A DNA stretch of 64,000 nucleotides from Flammulina velutipes. Lineage: Eukaryota; Basidiomycota; Agaricomycetes; Agaricales; Physalacriaceae. Position 1 is the first letter of the stretch. Every line of letters starts with the position of its first letter. The position numbers and the translations under genes are program-made. Below, piece by piece: positions 12,231 through 24,121 of the stretch. The notes under the pieces are model-generated. The model was given only the letters and a program-made list of their open reading frames with translations. It ran no database searches and had not been told where the DNA came from. The stretch lies in the NCBI GenBank assembly GCA_011800155.1, contig CM022375.1:62001-126000 (forward strand). The letters run 5' to 3'.

Positions 12231-13091
12231 TTAAAACTCAGATATAAATGATTTGAACTTATGTGTGCGCATAGCAAGCTGATCGCCTGCTACTATCCCA
12301 AAAGCATCATTATAAAATACTATCAACCTGAAGATATCGGCGTTCGAGTACGCTCCGATGTTGCCATTGAAGTTGGGTGGCAGGGTACCAACATCTGGGA
12401 TAGGAATCACGTCAATGACTGGATGGTTACCAGCGACTTTTTGGGCTTTCTTGGCGCCTGACCCGGCAGTCTGCATATCCAATTTGATCAATTGCCGTAT
12501 CAGGACTGAGAGAGTCAGAAACTCACAATCTTATGGAGAGGAGAGAACAGGGCTGGCAGTTGGATACGACTGTTACGCGAGACAATTCTCACATTCTTTG
12601 TGCTAGCATCGATACGAGCCAGGGTGACAGTGTTGTCGAGGACAATGGTGTTGAGGTCACGAAGACTCTCAGTGACTACCCGTAATTGACGAAGCATGTC
12701 TGCCACATTATCTTGCAATCCGACGGGCTGGTATAATGTGGCGCTGTCTAATATCTAGTCGTAAGCTATCACATCAGATAAGAATCTGCGCGACGTACAA
12801 GCATTCATTAATGCAAGGTGCCTGACTTCAGCATCGAGTACGACTTGGCGCGAAACAATCTCGTCGTCCTCGCCCAACTCTAGAGACGGGTTATTGCACG
12901 AAAAAAAAAGGTAGTAAGGGCTGACCTTGGACACTACGGAGCGCAGTGGCAACAAATTTGGCGTGTTGAACATGCTCTGGTTCAATATTGTCGTCTTCCG
13001 CATGTCGTATGTTTAGATCGACGTTCCCCAGGACGACGGGAAGTGTTGGATGCACTTCATGGATACTGCGAATAGAGTGAAGATAGGACAT
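12231..13091 (-). CDS. Small hypothetical protein, possible Mug135-like family
   Basis: Four minus-strand exons joined in frame. ATG at 13091; introns near 12880-12925 (GTCAGC..CTAG), 12750-12800 and 12492-12525. The protein is ~190 residues: an acidic/His-rich start, a heptad-like segment (DNVADMLRQLRVVTESLRDL) and a C-terminal part with IPIPDVGTLPP. A coiled coil followed by a proline-containing conserved end resembles small basidiomycete proteins grouped as Mug135-like. That assignment rests on layout, not on a diagnostic motif. It is the last gene before the transposon-rich region. Function unknown. Confidence 0.5.
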
Positions 13092-13729
13092 GGTGGTGCG
13101 TGGTCAACGTGTCATTCGATTACAAATGACAATGCACTCATGACCATCATGACCGGACCGTCCGGACTGCTGCGGATGTTGCCGTGACACGGATTAAGCA
13201 AGCTGCGAGCTTGCCTTGATCTCAAGTGCAAGGTATTAAAGCCAATTAACAACACAGTACAGTGGCATTGTCCATCATTCAGTACAACTCTCAATTCTTA
13301 TGTAGGTGTGTTCCTACTGGCGGTGGGCAATCTCGCCCAGAAGAGCATGCTGGTTAGTAAGGTCATGACATCACTGATCTTTACTTTGAGTGACAAACAC
13401 GGCGGTTCGACTTCATGAGGTGTGAGGGCTGACGTGCGGCAGGTAACAAACCGTCGAAAAATTAAAAGCTCGTAATTAGCCGAAGATAAACAAACGGAAG
13501 ACCTTCTTGCTTACCACTACCATATGAATCAAACAAAAATATGTTACTGTTGTAAGCTTTGATGTTGCATAATTATTCTACAACTTCATCCCTATCATAC
13601 ACAGACTCATTGATATGATCCAGACCATCAATTACGAAGTAGCCTCTCGAGCCATCCTCAATCTCTTTAAAATGTGCAATTCTGTTCCCATACAACAGAT
13701 ATCATCTGCTCAGATCGATGTAGGAACAT
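13092..13729. other. Gene-free stretch before the chromovirus LTR
   Basis: AT-rich sequence between the small hypothetical gene and the LTR at 13,730. No gene, RNA or clear repeat was recognised. Confidence 0.5.
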
Positions 13730-14154
13730 TGTCAAGGACGGGGTCAGGAGTGAACCAAACAACCACCCAAGTCGCAATCGGACAGAGGATGAGTGAGAGA
13801 GAAGCAGAAAGTGAAGCGTAGATTGAATATGAGAGAGCCTAGCTCAATACAGTGCTGGGATATCCGAACAGTGTAGAGACGAAGAGGACAAACTAAGGAA
13901 CTATCTAGAAAGGCCGTGTGTTTATAAGTAAAGTGTCCATGTGAACGATGAGCACCAATGGTGCAATAACAATGTGATCATGAGGAATCCGATGGTGCAA
14001 TAGTGAGCGATAAGGCTATGCACGGACCATGCCTAGACTAAGGCAGTGCTGACCCGGTCCGGAGCGTCTGACATGTGAAAAGGGAGAGTGTGGCGTACCC
14101 TCGGCGAGGTCTGGGACCGAGGTGGAGGGAGCAAAATAGAGGCGATTCGTGACA
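13730..14154 (-). repeat. Long terminal repeat of the chromovirus
   Basis: About 425 bp with termini TGTCA...TGACA (5-bp inverted ends). The reverse complement is nearly identical to 27,228-27,653, which fixes both edges. The pol reading frame extends about 120 bp into it before its stop. Confidence 0.9.
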
Positions 14155-16134
14155 ATACCCCCTCTTTAGGATGCGCTTGCGCCCGGAGCACAGAAGTACC
14201 GGACCAGATGTCTTGCACGGTAAGACCGAGGTTACGAATCATGGGGCGAGGTTTTGAAAACGCCTTGGGGTACCGGCGATGAAAGTCCTCTATCAACGCC
14301 AACACCTTCTCATTCGTCAATGTCGAACTGGGCTCCCATGTGTTCTCTGATTCCGAATAATCTAACCACTTGACCAAATACTGCACGCCTCGTTTGTTAC
14401 GGGTAGGGCGTGAGTCTAAGATGGCCTCAACATCGTAGTCTTTGTCGTCGTCTAGAAGCTCGGGTGGCACACCTGGGAAGTTGGGTCCATGTGCGTCGGT
14501 CTCTTTGAATGGGACGAGTAGGGATGCATGGAATACGGGATGAATGCGCCATTTCGGCGGGAGTTTGAGCCAATAGGTAACTGGGCCAAGGACGTCAGTG
14601 ATTTCGAAGGGACCATGTCGTTTGTTGGCGAGCTTAGCTTTTGGCCGTGTGGTCTTAAGGTTCTTGCCGTCGAGCAAGACCTTATTGCCAACCTTAAACA
14701 CCACTCCTTTCCTCGTATCATTGCCGTTGTTTCTCTTCATCAACTCGGCGGCAGTGGTTAGACTGGCCTGAACCTCCTCGCGCAGGAGCTGCAGGTTCGT
14801 GAGGCGGTCTTCGACCGACGGGATCTTTGAAGTCGGGTTAAGCGAGGGGTAGAAGCGGGGTTGGAAACCATGGAGGAGTTCGAAGGGTGATTTGCCCGTC
14901 GCAGTGTGGACACGGATGTTGTGGGAAAACTCTGCATGTGGGAGGTATTTTACCCAATCGTCTTGTCGGTAGTTGCAGAAGACGCGTAAGAACTGTTCAA
15001 GCTCTTGGTTGAAGCGCTCGGTCTCGCCATCTGTCTGGGGGTGATATGCGGTACTAAGGGCAGAGGTGATACCTAACTTAGCGTGGATAGCCTGCATGAC
15101 CTTGCTGGCAAATTGGGGTCCGCGGTCGGAGATCATCTTGTCCCAAAGACCATAGCGTCGAAATGTGTTGTCAATGAGAACGTCCACAGTTCCATCAGAG
15201 TCAATAGTCTTCTTGCAGGGGGTGACGATGACGGTCTTGGTCAGCCGGTCGACGACGCAGTGAATGGAGTCGTAGCCGTCAACTTCAGGAAGGTCAGTGA
15301 TGAAGTCAGTGGTGATGGTGCCAAAGGGTCGGTCAGGGATTTCGTTGGGGACGAGGGGAACATGAGCGGGATGATTGTTCGGCTTGGTGAGCTGGCAAGT
15401 GGCACAGCCGTCGACGTAGTCCCGAACGAAGACTGACATGCCAGGCCACCAGAACTCTCGGCTGAGAAGTTCAACCGTCCGGGATGACCTGGGCCAACCA
15501 GATCGTGGTGCATCTTGACGATGTCTCGGCGTAGTTCAACGTCGGCAGGGACATAGACTTTACCACGGAAGAGGACAATGCCATCTTCGTAGTTCCATTC
15601 CTGTAGGTTCTTGACTAGCGAACGGGGACCGTTGCGAAGGATGACATCTAACGCACCAACGACCTCAGCGTCCTTCTTGGGACATTCTCGAATGCGACGC
15701 CTCAACTCTGCATCACCAATAGCTACCACTTCTCCGGGTCGGGTTGCGCGTATACGGAAGAATTTGGGGTCCAGCAGGATACAATCCATGTTATCGTCTT
15801 CGACCCCCTCTTTATGGTCAGCGCGACGTGACAGTGGGTCACTACGGTTCGAGGTACCGGGTTTGTATGTCAGCGTAAAGTCGAAGCGGGTAAGGAAAAG
15901 GGCCCATCGGGCTTGTCGGCGACCCAGCTTTTGAGAATTGGTGAAGTACTCGAGGTTCTTGTGATCGGTGATGATATCGACTGTGTGGGTCGTCCCTTCC
16001 AGGTAGTGTCGCCATGCTTCGAGAGCATGAATAATGGCAAGGAGTTCTTTGTCGTGGATATCGTAGTTGCGCTCAGGCTCAGACAATGACTTGGACAAGA
16101 ATGCCACTGGATGCCACTGCTGGTCGTCGCCCAT
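14033..16134 (-). pseudogene. pol: Chromovirus pol fragment: RNase H, integrase, chromodomain (frameshifted)
   Basis: The upstream frame (16134-15460) gives RNase H (WHPVAFLSKSL, ELLAIIHALEAWRHYL, TDHKNLEYF). The downstream frame (15478-14033) gives the integrase zinc finger end (CATCQLTK), core D (TTDFITDLP), D (ISDRGPQF) and E (HPQTDGETERFNQELE), then a chromodomain (YLVKWLDYSESENTWEP). The two frames do not join: after VGPGHPG the sequence shifts to TVELLSREFWWPGM near 15,478, as expected from a small deletion. The element is therefore defective. Chromodomains in this group target integration to heterochromatin. Confidence 0.9.
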
Positions 16135-16165
16135 CTGCGACAGGATACCTCCAGTGAGCTGTAGC

Positions 16166-17514
16166 TGACTAAAATTAGAAACTGGTCAAGGGTTAGATCC
16201 CCGGGATATGTTACTAACCGTCAGGCAACAGCCCCTGGTTCCTCAGCCACAGGGACCAAATCCTGATTTGGTCATCCCAATCGGGAGAACCGGCATCGTC
16301 GCGGCATCGCGAGTGCCTTTTTGTACTGGCGCGTATTTCACCCAAATGGGTAGCACGGCATTTGCCGTTGGTTCCTGCGTAGCTGGGGCGGGTGGCAGCT
16401 CGTTCCAGGCAGCCCCGTATCCCATTAATACGACAAGGAATGGCAGGGACCGCTGATACTTAACGTCTCCCTGTATCCGCTACTTCGGAACACTTCTCGT
16501 GATGTTCCGCCCGTTGCGCCACACACCGCGCCGTTGCGCCACATATAGCACCAAAAGTGTTTTCTCCCCGTTTTGTCTCCCCACACCTCCGACACCCTAC
16601 ACCGTCCAATCCGTCACACCGGCATTCACTGGCTCTCTCTTTGTCCCAATCCAGCCATCCCCCGCTCCTGCCGTATCCCGCCCTCCTGGGGCCGTCCGGC
16701 GCCAGATATCGGTGGCGACATGCGTTCGGTCATTGCATGCGGCATCTTTAATGCGATAGCAGCAAGCTATTAATCCCGACATTCATTATTCATCCTGGGA
16801 CTCCTCATCCCACCGTATCTCCTGTTTGCCTGCACATGCAGCGGGGTTGCAGAGCGATCACACCAGGTACATGACAATTCCTCTTTTGAACACCTCGCTC
16901 GTACGCCGCCACCGCTGTATTGACCTGCGCCACGTAATGACAGCCGTTCTCTCCTTCCCTGCCCTGCCCCGTATCCTCCATGCATTCAGCATGCAGGGAG
17001 CTATTATCGTCGCCTCTGTCGCTCCAACCGATCACCTCCCGCCGTCCCGCCGCATGCACTATGAATCCCGCCCATTATCGATGTCATCCCCCGCCCCAGC
17101 GCTCTCCATCCCTGTCCATGTGACGCTCTACCTCGCCGTTAGGTGGCGGTCTCTGCAGTACTCTAGTACTGCAGCTCCGGGAGCAGCTCCGTCAGAATTC
17201 CAACTGCTAAACCCTATATCCACTTCTATGCCTTTGTGGTCCTTATTGCTCAGTTGGTACTATGTATCGTCTCTAAATATGTTCCGGAGTCTTCAGATCG
17301 ATTCTTACTCTTGCCGACTCTTTTGTTCAAAACCTGACTCTTTTGAGTAAGCTTCGTTTTGGATACAGGAGTTTGGCTGCTATCCTACACCAGTAGACAT
17401 AACATACAGCGTACTTACAGATCCAATCTCACTCAACACCGAAAACATGTATATCAAAGAATCTGAATTGCTTATTAATTACGACCCTAACCCTGCAATC
17501 AAACCATCGAGCAC
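16166..17514. other. Gene-free, strand-biased C/T-rich region with TGTGGCGC motifs
   Basis: No coherent gene. The plus strand is pyrimidine-rich from 16,500 to 17,200. GCGCCAC occurs at 16516, 16536 and 16927. It lies directly 3' of companion gene A, and a similarly biased region with the same motif lies 3' of companion gene C (52.9-53.5 kb). Confidence 0.5.
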
Positions 17515-20270
17515 TCACTTCACGTCGTCCACCATCATCATCCACTCTGCTGTCTCCTTATCATCGTCAATCTTACGCCCCCACCACGACAAAGTCGCGA
17601 TGACGGAGAGCATGCCATTCCTGCCCGGACACGCCAATGGCGCCCAGTCTCCCCCGTAAGACTCTTTCTTCCACCGACCTGTGTCATCCTTGACCCTCCA
17701 GGCAGGCTGCATCGCATTCCACCATCGCAGGACGTCCGCTTTGAACTTCTGTAAATTACCCTTCGTGATATCCAAATTCTGGCCGGCCTTACGATCACAG
17801 CGTCGAGCGGTTATCCATGTTGCCACCAGTGCGGGACGATGCGCTCCCGGAATGCTTCGTTTTGCCGTCGCCATCATCCCTTTGACAATGAAAAGGTGTT
17901 CCAGCCTCACCAGGTGCAGCAGCAGCGGCGCCATAAGCTCCCCATTTGTCGCTGAGACGAATTCTGTACAGCAAGCTACGGTCCACGCCAAAGGCCCTCC
18001 CGTCTCCTTTGTAACTTCTTCCCTGACGTTATCCACCGACTCCTCCAAAAGCGCCGTGCCGACTGACGTCGCAGTCGCCTCAGCAGATCGGGTTACGTGT
18101 TTCGACCCCCTGTCCAGCGATAGCTCGGCGCGCCTTTTCGTCCCCGAAGTTGGCGGGGGCGCTGGTACTGGGGCGGCGGGAACCACAGTCGTTCCAGGTC
18201 GAGGAACTTTGTCTGGCAGTGGTGTTGGGGCCGCGGAGCGTGCTATGGACAGTGATGCCGGGGCGGGAGGTATCAGATTGGACACATGATTCGGTGAGAG
18301 CGGTGCAGGCGGTGGAGATGGTGACCGGGGCGCTGACGAGGGACCGGGAGGCATCGTTCCAGGTTGAGCAGCAGCGTCTAGCAGTGGTGCTCGCGCTGAA
18401 GAGGGGACGGGAGGGATTGGATCGGATACAGGTGTTCCTGCGCGCGAGAAGGACAAGAGTCCGGATGTTGACAAGGCGGGAAATATCGGATCGGACACAG
18501 CACTCAAAGAGGGCGGGGCGGGTGTTGGAGATGGGGTGGCAGGGGCGGGAGCAAAGGAATCCGACACTGGGGTTGAACAGCGGGACCTCGATGACACCCC
18601 ACCATTTTGAGCAGATCTGCCAACAACGCTTTCGCCATCATCCCCGCACCCACCAGCTGGCGGCACCAATGTTGGGTCCGTTCCCTGGTCAGCCACTCTC
18701 GTATCGTCCCTCATTTCCCCCGACGCAATCAGCAGCAACCCCGCCTGATACATCACCTCGTCATCACTTGACACGTGACAGCCTTGGTCGTACAAGTAAT
18801 TCCTCGCGCGCACAACCACCTTCGCTCTTTCAACTGCTTGCTCCCTCTGATTGGTTGTGAGCTCTGTGACTGGAGGGACCGTGATCTGCTCGAAGTGCTG
18901 TTCCCAATCCTGAGCGGAGGGATCATTGATGATGACCGCCTTTTTGTCTTCCTCCGTGAAACATGTCAGCACCCAAGCCTTGTAAAGCTCTCGCAACTCC
19001 TTGGTTTTCTCACCCCAATGAACTCTGGAAAGGTTTGTGGGACGGCTGCTTTATTCTTGTTGCCGTCAATACTAAAATCGAATTTTAGGACATTTTTCAA
19101 CAATTGTCGGGACACCCACATTAGGAAACCTATGTCTCCGTTGAACGACGCCATGGGGCCTGCCATCATGGAGAAAATTCGCGTACAGGAGCGCTCCTCG
19201 ACTGCGCGTGCGACGCGAAACAAAAGGGCCGGTGCCGCGGAAGCCGCCCTAATCGCGGTCAGCCTCGTTATCACTGGCGATATCCTAGGGAACGTACGAT
19301 GCCACATCGACCGGATTTATCCTACCGTCGTCTGTTTCGATTTCCTTCCTCATCTCTGACGCCTCCTCCCTGGCACTCTCCTCCCACTCCGCCTGCTCCT
19401 CTGCTGGCAAAGATTTGAACATCTCTCCGACCTCCCTCATTCGAAACGCCAAGGGCTGGACTTCAACGCTCTTGTCCGAACGCTCCGCCCATCTGTCTTC
19501 TATCACCTTGCGGAGTTCCAGCCCCGTAAACCAATTGGTGTGCATCCAGTGCTGTGCGGCAGAACGCGCTCGCTTTTTGGTGCAATCCAAGGCGGCGACA
19601 ATCTTGCCTATCGCGACGTCAGCACTTCGGCGACGCGTAGCTCCTGGGTCACCCTCCTCGGCTGAACAGACACGCTTCATCCAGACAGAGATGCGCTGCC
19701 GTCCATGTCGTCAGATTCGGTACCCAATACGACTTGAGTACACACCTTGTTATACATCTTGATATATTTCAATCGTTTTTGCGACTCCTCCGTGCTGAGA
19801 GAAGGTGGAACACCCGACTTTGTCATCTGCAAGTCAAACACCATGTCGACTGGTTCGTCGGTATCCTGCATGGGATAGGGGAAGTGGTTGTGGTAGCAGT
19901 TCTGAACCTCGAGCAGCTTCAATGATTCAGCCTGCCAACCCTCCTTGCGCGCCTTGAGGAAGCTGGGAACCATCCTTCGCAGGAGTTCCTCGCATTTCCC
20001 CTCCGCCCACCCCTTGTTGTTCTTGCGGTCCGCCTTGGGAATCTTGCGGCACGCCCTTCTTTTAGAGAGGGCGATGGGATCGTTTACGAGTACGCGTCTC
20101 TTTTCCGATGTTCGGGACTTCGTCTTCTTCAAGGCTGGAGCGGTAGAGGCACGCAGTGGCAGTGGGGTGTTTGTGGCGTCACAAGGGGTTACGGGAGGCA
20201 TTGAGGCAGCGGGCGCCATCCCGGTAGATGCTGGAGACGAGTTCGGTGGAGATGTTGGCGGTGGAGACAT
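17515..20270 (-). CDS. Companion gene A: multi-domain protein of unknown function (GW / GP..G / WW-QP modules)
   Basis: Minus-strand gene with about five exons; ATG at 20270. The N-terminal module contains NNKGWAEGKCEELL followed by an aromatic-rich segment. Exon 2 (about 19,680-19,295) is charged and helical. Exon 3 carries FSMMAGPMASFNGDIGF, and a long last exon begins ELYKAWVLTCF. A Pro/Ser/Ala-rich linker follows, then the C-terminal module: LRWWNAMQPAWR, GRNGMLSVIATLSWWG. The same three modules occur in genes B and C. Around 19,020-19,070 the frame of PQTFPEF does not join cleanly to the next exon, so there may be a frameshift. Function unknown; this is a basidiomycete hypothetical-protein type seen here near KDZ elements. 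Confidence 0.65.
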
Positions 20271-20392
20271 CGTATGTAGCGCGGTTCTTGCTGCAGGAGT
20301 TTGGAGGGTTTACTAGAGATGTTGTGGCGGCACCAATTTCGGGCCAATCCGTGGAGCAGACGTCAGGGAATGTTTCGAAACTGGCATGGGGC

Positions 20393-21278
20393 TAGAGCTT
20401 CAAGGTCCGGTTCACAGGACCGCCAATGACCGGTGAACTGGACTGGACCGGACCCAAAAAAGACCGGACCGTATAAGGACCGGGTACTGGTTCGAACCAG
20501 TCACGGTCTGCGGTCCTGGGAAAAGAGAGAATTTTACAGGACCGGTAAAAGACTGCTAGGACCGGTCCTGAACCAGTTCAGAAGAGTATATGATACAGAA
20601 TCAATACTCATGCTCTAGAAGCTGGGGCTTTGGGTCCTAAGTGAGATTATAATGGAAATAGAAAGCTATAATAGACATATAGAACATATTACAAAAGAGT
20701 TTATGCAGCACTACTACATCAAAAGCTACTATCTAGTAGTGTAATATGTGCTGATCAATAGATTTCTTACATTTGACAATTTTCTAGCATACATATACTG
20801 TTCTAGATGCATCTGGTATGGACAAGATAGGGAAATATATAATAGAAGACTGGTTCTTATTGAATTACTGGACGAGTATTATACTAGTACGGCCTACTGT
20901 GGAAAGATGTTGGTCCAGTTCTGTGTTCCCACACTTCACTCAACTATTTTCAAAACATGCAATTAATTATTAGAATGATCTTTTATTAAGAAGATTAGTG
21001 ATAATATGTTGATATAAACTCAATAAAATCAAAAAACTTGCAAAGACACGAGTCTTTTGACAAAAATGCACCAGTTTGACTGGTTTAACTGCAGTCCGGA
21101 CCGTTGAACGGTCTGACCAGTCTAACTGCTATAACCGGACTGTGGTCCTAGTGGTCCTGATTTAGGACCAGTCCCGGTCTGCGGTCCTTGAAATCTGAGA
21201 AAATCTGAGGACCGGCCGGTCTGTGGTCCTCAAATTTTAAGATAAAAAGACCAGACTAGACCGGACTTTTAAGCTCTA
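20393..21278. mobile_element. Short non-autonomous hAT-like DNA transposon
   Basis: About 886 bp. Ends are inverted (TAGAGCTTCAAGGTCCGG against its complement with three mismatches). Both subterminal regions are packed with short GGACCGG/CCGGTCC units in both orientations, as in fungal hAT elements; the middle is AT-rich. The central 20,740-20,960 contains a short frame that may be a transposase remnant. No clear 8-bp duplication was found, so edges may be off by a few bases. Confidence 0.6.
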
Positions 21279-21990
21279 GTGGTAGTGAGATATAGAGGAA
21301 GTGAGTTGAGATGTGAAGGGTGTTTGAGAATTATGATAGGAAGCAAGGATGAGCATGAAGTCGTTGCAGCGAAGCTAAAGAATGTATTAGAAGTACTATA
21401 AGTTATTCAATAACTTATGTTGATTCCTAAAGTGGCGTTACTTTCCATCACCTGATGTGACTGTTTGTGTCTTGTCCTCTTCTTATGCCACACAAATCTC
21501 ATTGATAGCAGAAGATCGACCTAACGGCTATCATAGTGTAGTGGCCTACAAGAACCAGTTTATCAACGAGGAGATTGATGCTCGTGTCGCCTATGCAGCC
21601 GAGAAGAAGTGCATAGCTGAAAACTTAAAGACTATAGACACAGAGACGAACCAGTGTAACATCAGGAAACAGCTCTGAGTATTAAGTTACCTCAAGATAT
21701 AATGCTAAAATGTTGAAAACTTTAGAACAACTAAGTTCGCTTAAGACAGACAAGTTAACTTATAGTAACTTGATATAATATACTTTGTATCATGAGCTTA
21801 GGTTGCTTGAACATGACTTAAGTTGTCTCAATATAACCTTAAAGCAATGTACATTATAACTGATAGTTCGAGTTAACTGAAGTTGCCTGAAGTCAAACTC
21901 TGTTTAGTAGTTACCTTCGTCTAACTTAGATGGGACAGAGTCAACTTAGGCAAGTTGTATAAGATCTCAAAATAGTTATTTATCCTTGAG
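21279..21990. other. AT-rich stretch with TTAACTT/AAGTTAAC-type repeats
   Basis: From about 21,660 to 21,960 the sequence is a field of imperfect units related to AAGTTAAC/GTTACTT, resembling the subterminal parts of the TIR element at 29.8-31.2 kb. Probably a remnant of that family. No gene supported. Confidence 0.4.
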
Positions 21991-22763
21991 AAACTCCCTA
22001 GATCATATACTAAGAAGAAGACACATGTGAAACAGTGATAGTATATGTAATACACTAAGAGCAATATTTATCAGGTTTTGGCTGCATTTTGACCCTCTAG
22101 CATTCATCCAAGTCATGATTAGTTGAATAATAGCATATATATATGCATAGAAGGTGTCCCTAAGTGATAGCAGACAAGTGAGGTGGCTCGACGATGTGTG
22201 GCGCAATTTTCGGACATTTTTGCTCAATACATGAGTTTTGTTGACCTGGGGATCTAACAGGGTGTCATATACAATGCCCCAAAGGTTTATTAACAACTTA
22301 CAAGTAGTTCTAGATCCTCAGAATACAAGAGAAAAGTGCTGCTCCCTTTTTGGTGATAGTCTCATGTATATATTCATGTATTTGAGGTCTTGAACACCTC
22401 CCAGCATTGGAATCATATATAAAATGATATATTATTGTACATCTCCTTCCATAAAAGGTCCCCCCAGGTTACAGCAATCAAAGAGAGTGCCTCGACGAAG
22501 TGTGGCGCAATTTTGCGATAAAATGATGATTCTGCTGACCTGGGAACCTAACTGGGTATTAGGTGCAATGCCCTAGATGTATATAAGTGACCTCCAAGTG
22601 GTTTTAGATCCCTAGACTATGATAGAGTCTCAAGTGCTGCATTATCTAAGCACCTTAGTTTGGAATTTTTTGTCAGTTCAGAGCTAAGTTATAACCCAGG
22701 ATTTATACAACATTTTTTTGGGATATATCCCAGCATTTGTAGAAATAATACGACTACTGGTGG
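21991..22763. mobile_element. Rearranged remnant of the long foldback element (right-arm pieces)
   Basis: Two successive partial copies of the right arm of the element at 58.2-60.7 kb (about 22,080-22,370 and 22,440-22,763). Each includes a GTGGCGC motif, the phrase around GACCTGGG and the CAATGCCC block. The second ends with the terminal sequence GTAGAAATAATACGACTACT, matching the inverted end of the copy beginning at 24,122. Confidence 0.65.
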
Positions 22764-24121
22764 ACCGAGAACGAGAACGGGATACTCTACTATTACATGC
22801 AGCATCTGTCACACCCGAGATAGAAGTCCTTGAAAGGGTGCTCGTGTGTGTCATCCAAGGCCTCTCGTCCAACCAACTTCTCATTCTACTTTGGTGTATT
22901 GATCTCTCAAGGCCCTGAGCATGAATTCACATTTATCACAGACATTAACGGACTGAGCTATAAAGGTGATATTGCTATTGTCATTTTCCCAGATCCTTAT
23001 ATCTGTGACACAGTGTTAATGTCCTCGCCGCCTATACCGACTCTCCCCGTCCTAGTCAACACACTCAGCGAGTCCAAGGACATATATCTATTTATCATGC
23101 AGATGTGCCAGGCCTTCGTAAAGCTGGTGAACCCATAGCTATTGCATTCTCAATACTTTCATCCATCTATCTTCACTTTATACGATCTCACTACCTTTCA
23201 CTCCAAGAAATTCATTGCTCATACTAAACATCCTTATGTTTTGAAAAGCTCTGCGTCGTTCAATGAATACGCACACACCGGCAGCTGAACTACTTGGTAC
23301 TCACACACATTCTGACCATGCTCACAAGCTCCTGCATGTCCGTCCGACACGCAAACACGTGCTTCCAGAGCGCAAGGTTTGCAGGGATAAAAATATATCT
23401 GCCAATATAGCAGTACTCGTTACAGTCCTTCGTAAGCTGACAAAGTCGAGCTCGAAGCTTACAGTAATACACGTTAGAACTAGATAAACACAAATAATTG
23501 AAAGCTCACTCAATGTACTGAGCAAGAAGCACACCATCCTGGCCCACATCCTCCCTCTGAACACCCTCCACCAACCTCCAGACATCTTCCAAAACATGCC
23601 CAGGCCAAACTCATTGCCCAAGCATAGTCAAAATTTAGAGGATCAGTTCAAGGTGAATAAGGATGAATATCTGTATATAACTCATTAGGGGAGGTTTTCC
23701 TGTAACCCACCTCATCCTCATGAGGTTTTTATCCCTGAGGTTCCCAACATACATGCTTTAAACCCTATCCCTTGCTGATCATTTTCGGTGCATTCTATTC
23801 TACAGGTATCATGGAGATTTCCGAAATGTATTGAAAGTGACCGGGTACCCTTACTGATGGAGGTTGATGGAGGTTTTCATCACTCCTTCCTTCTTACCTT
23901 GACAGAGAGGGTTGAAGATTGAGACTGCTCAAACTACCTCAGACAGTAGACTCTACTAGTCTTACAAGTGAACATGATATCTATCATGAGCTGAGAAACA
24001 AGCAAAACATTAGTTTAAAAACCTCGTGATACTAAGATAAATTGCAGGCAGCAGGCAGGCAGGATGTAGTCAATAATTTCACAGCCAGCTCAGAGCTGGT
24101 AGCACAGATCCAGTAAGCTCA
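22764..24121. other. 1.36 kb segment between two foldback-element termini
   Basis: Holds a plus-strand frame at about 22,830-23,138 (~100 residues, containing FTFITDINGLSYKGDI) and weak minus-strand frames at 23,290-23,620. None is recognised. The plus frame has plausible codon usage but no start context or neighbours that identify it. Confidence 0.35.

Larger units (their letters stand above)
13730..16165 (-). mobile_element. 3' half of a Ty3/gypsy chromovirus (truncated)
   Basis: Reading along the minus strand, the fragment runs RNase H, integrase, chromodomain, LTR. Gag, protease and most of reverse transcriptase are missing; homology stops abruptly near 16,165. Another fragment of the same LTR family, containing only LTR and gag, lies at 27,228 in the opposite orientation. 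No matching target-site duplication could be assigned because one end is broken. Confidence 0.9.

Noticed and set aside
20480..20510. GGTTCGAACC as a possible tRNA B box
   Set aside because: It is one of many GGACCGG/GGTTCG-type units in the hAT-like subterminal array and has no tRNA around it.
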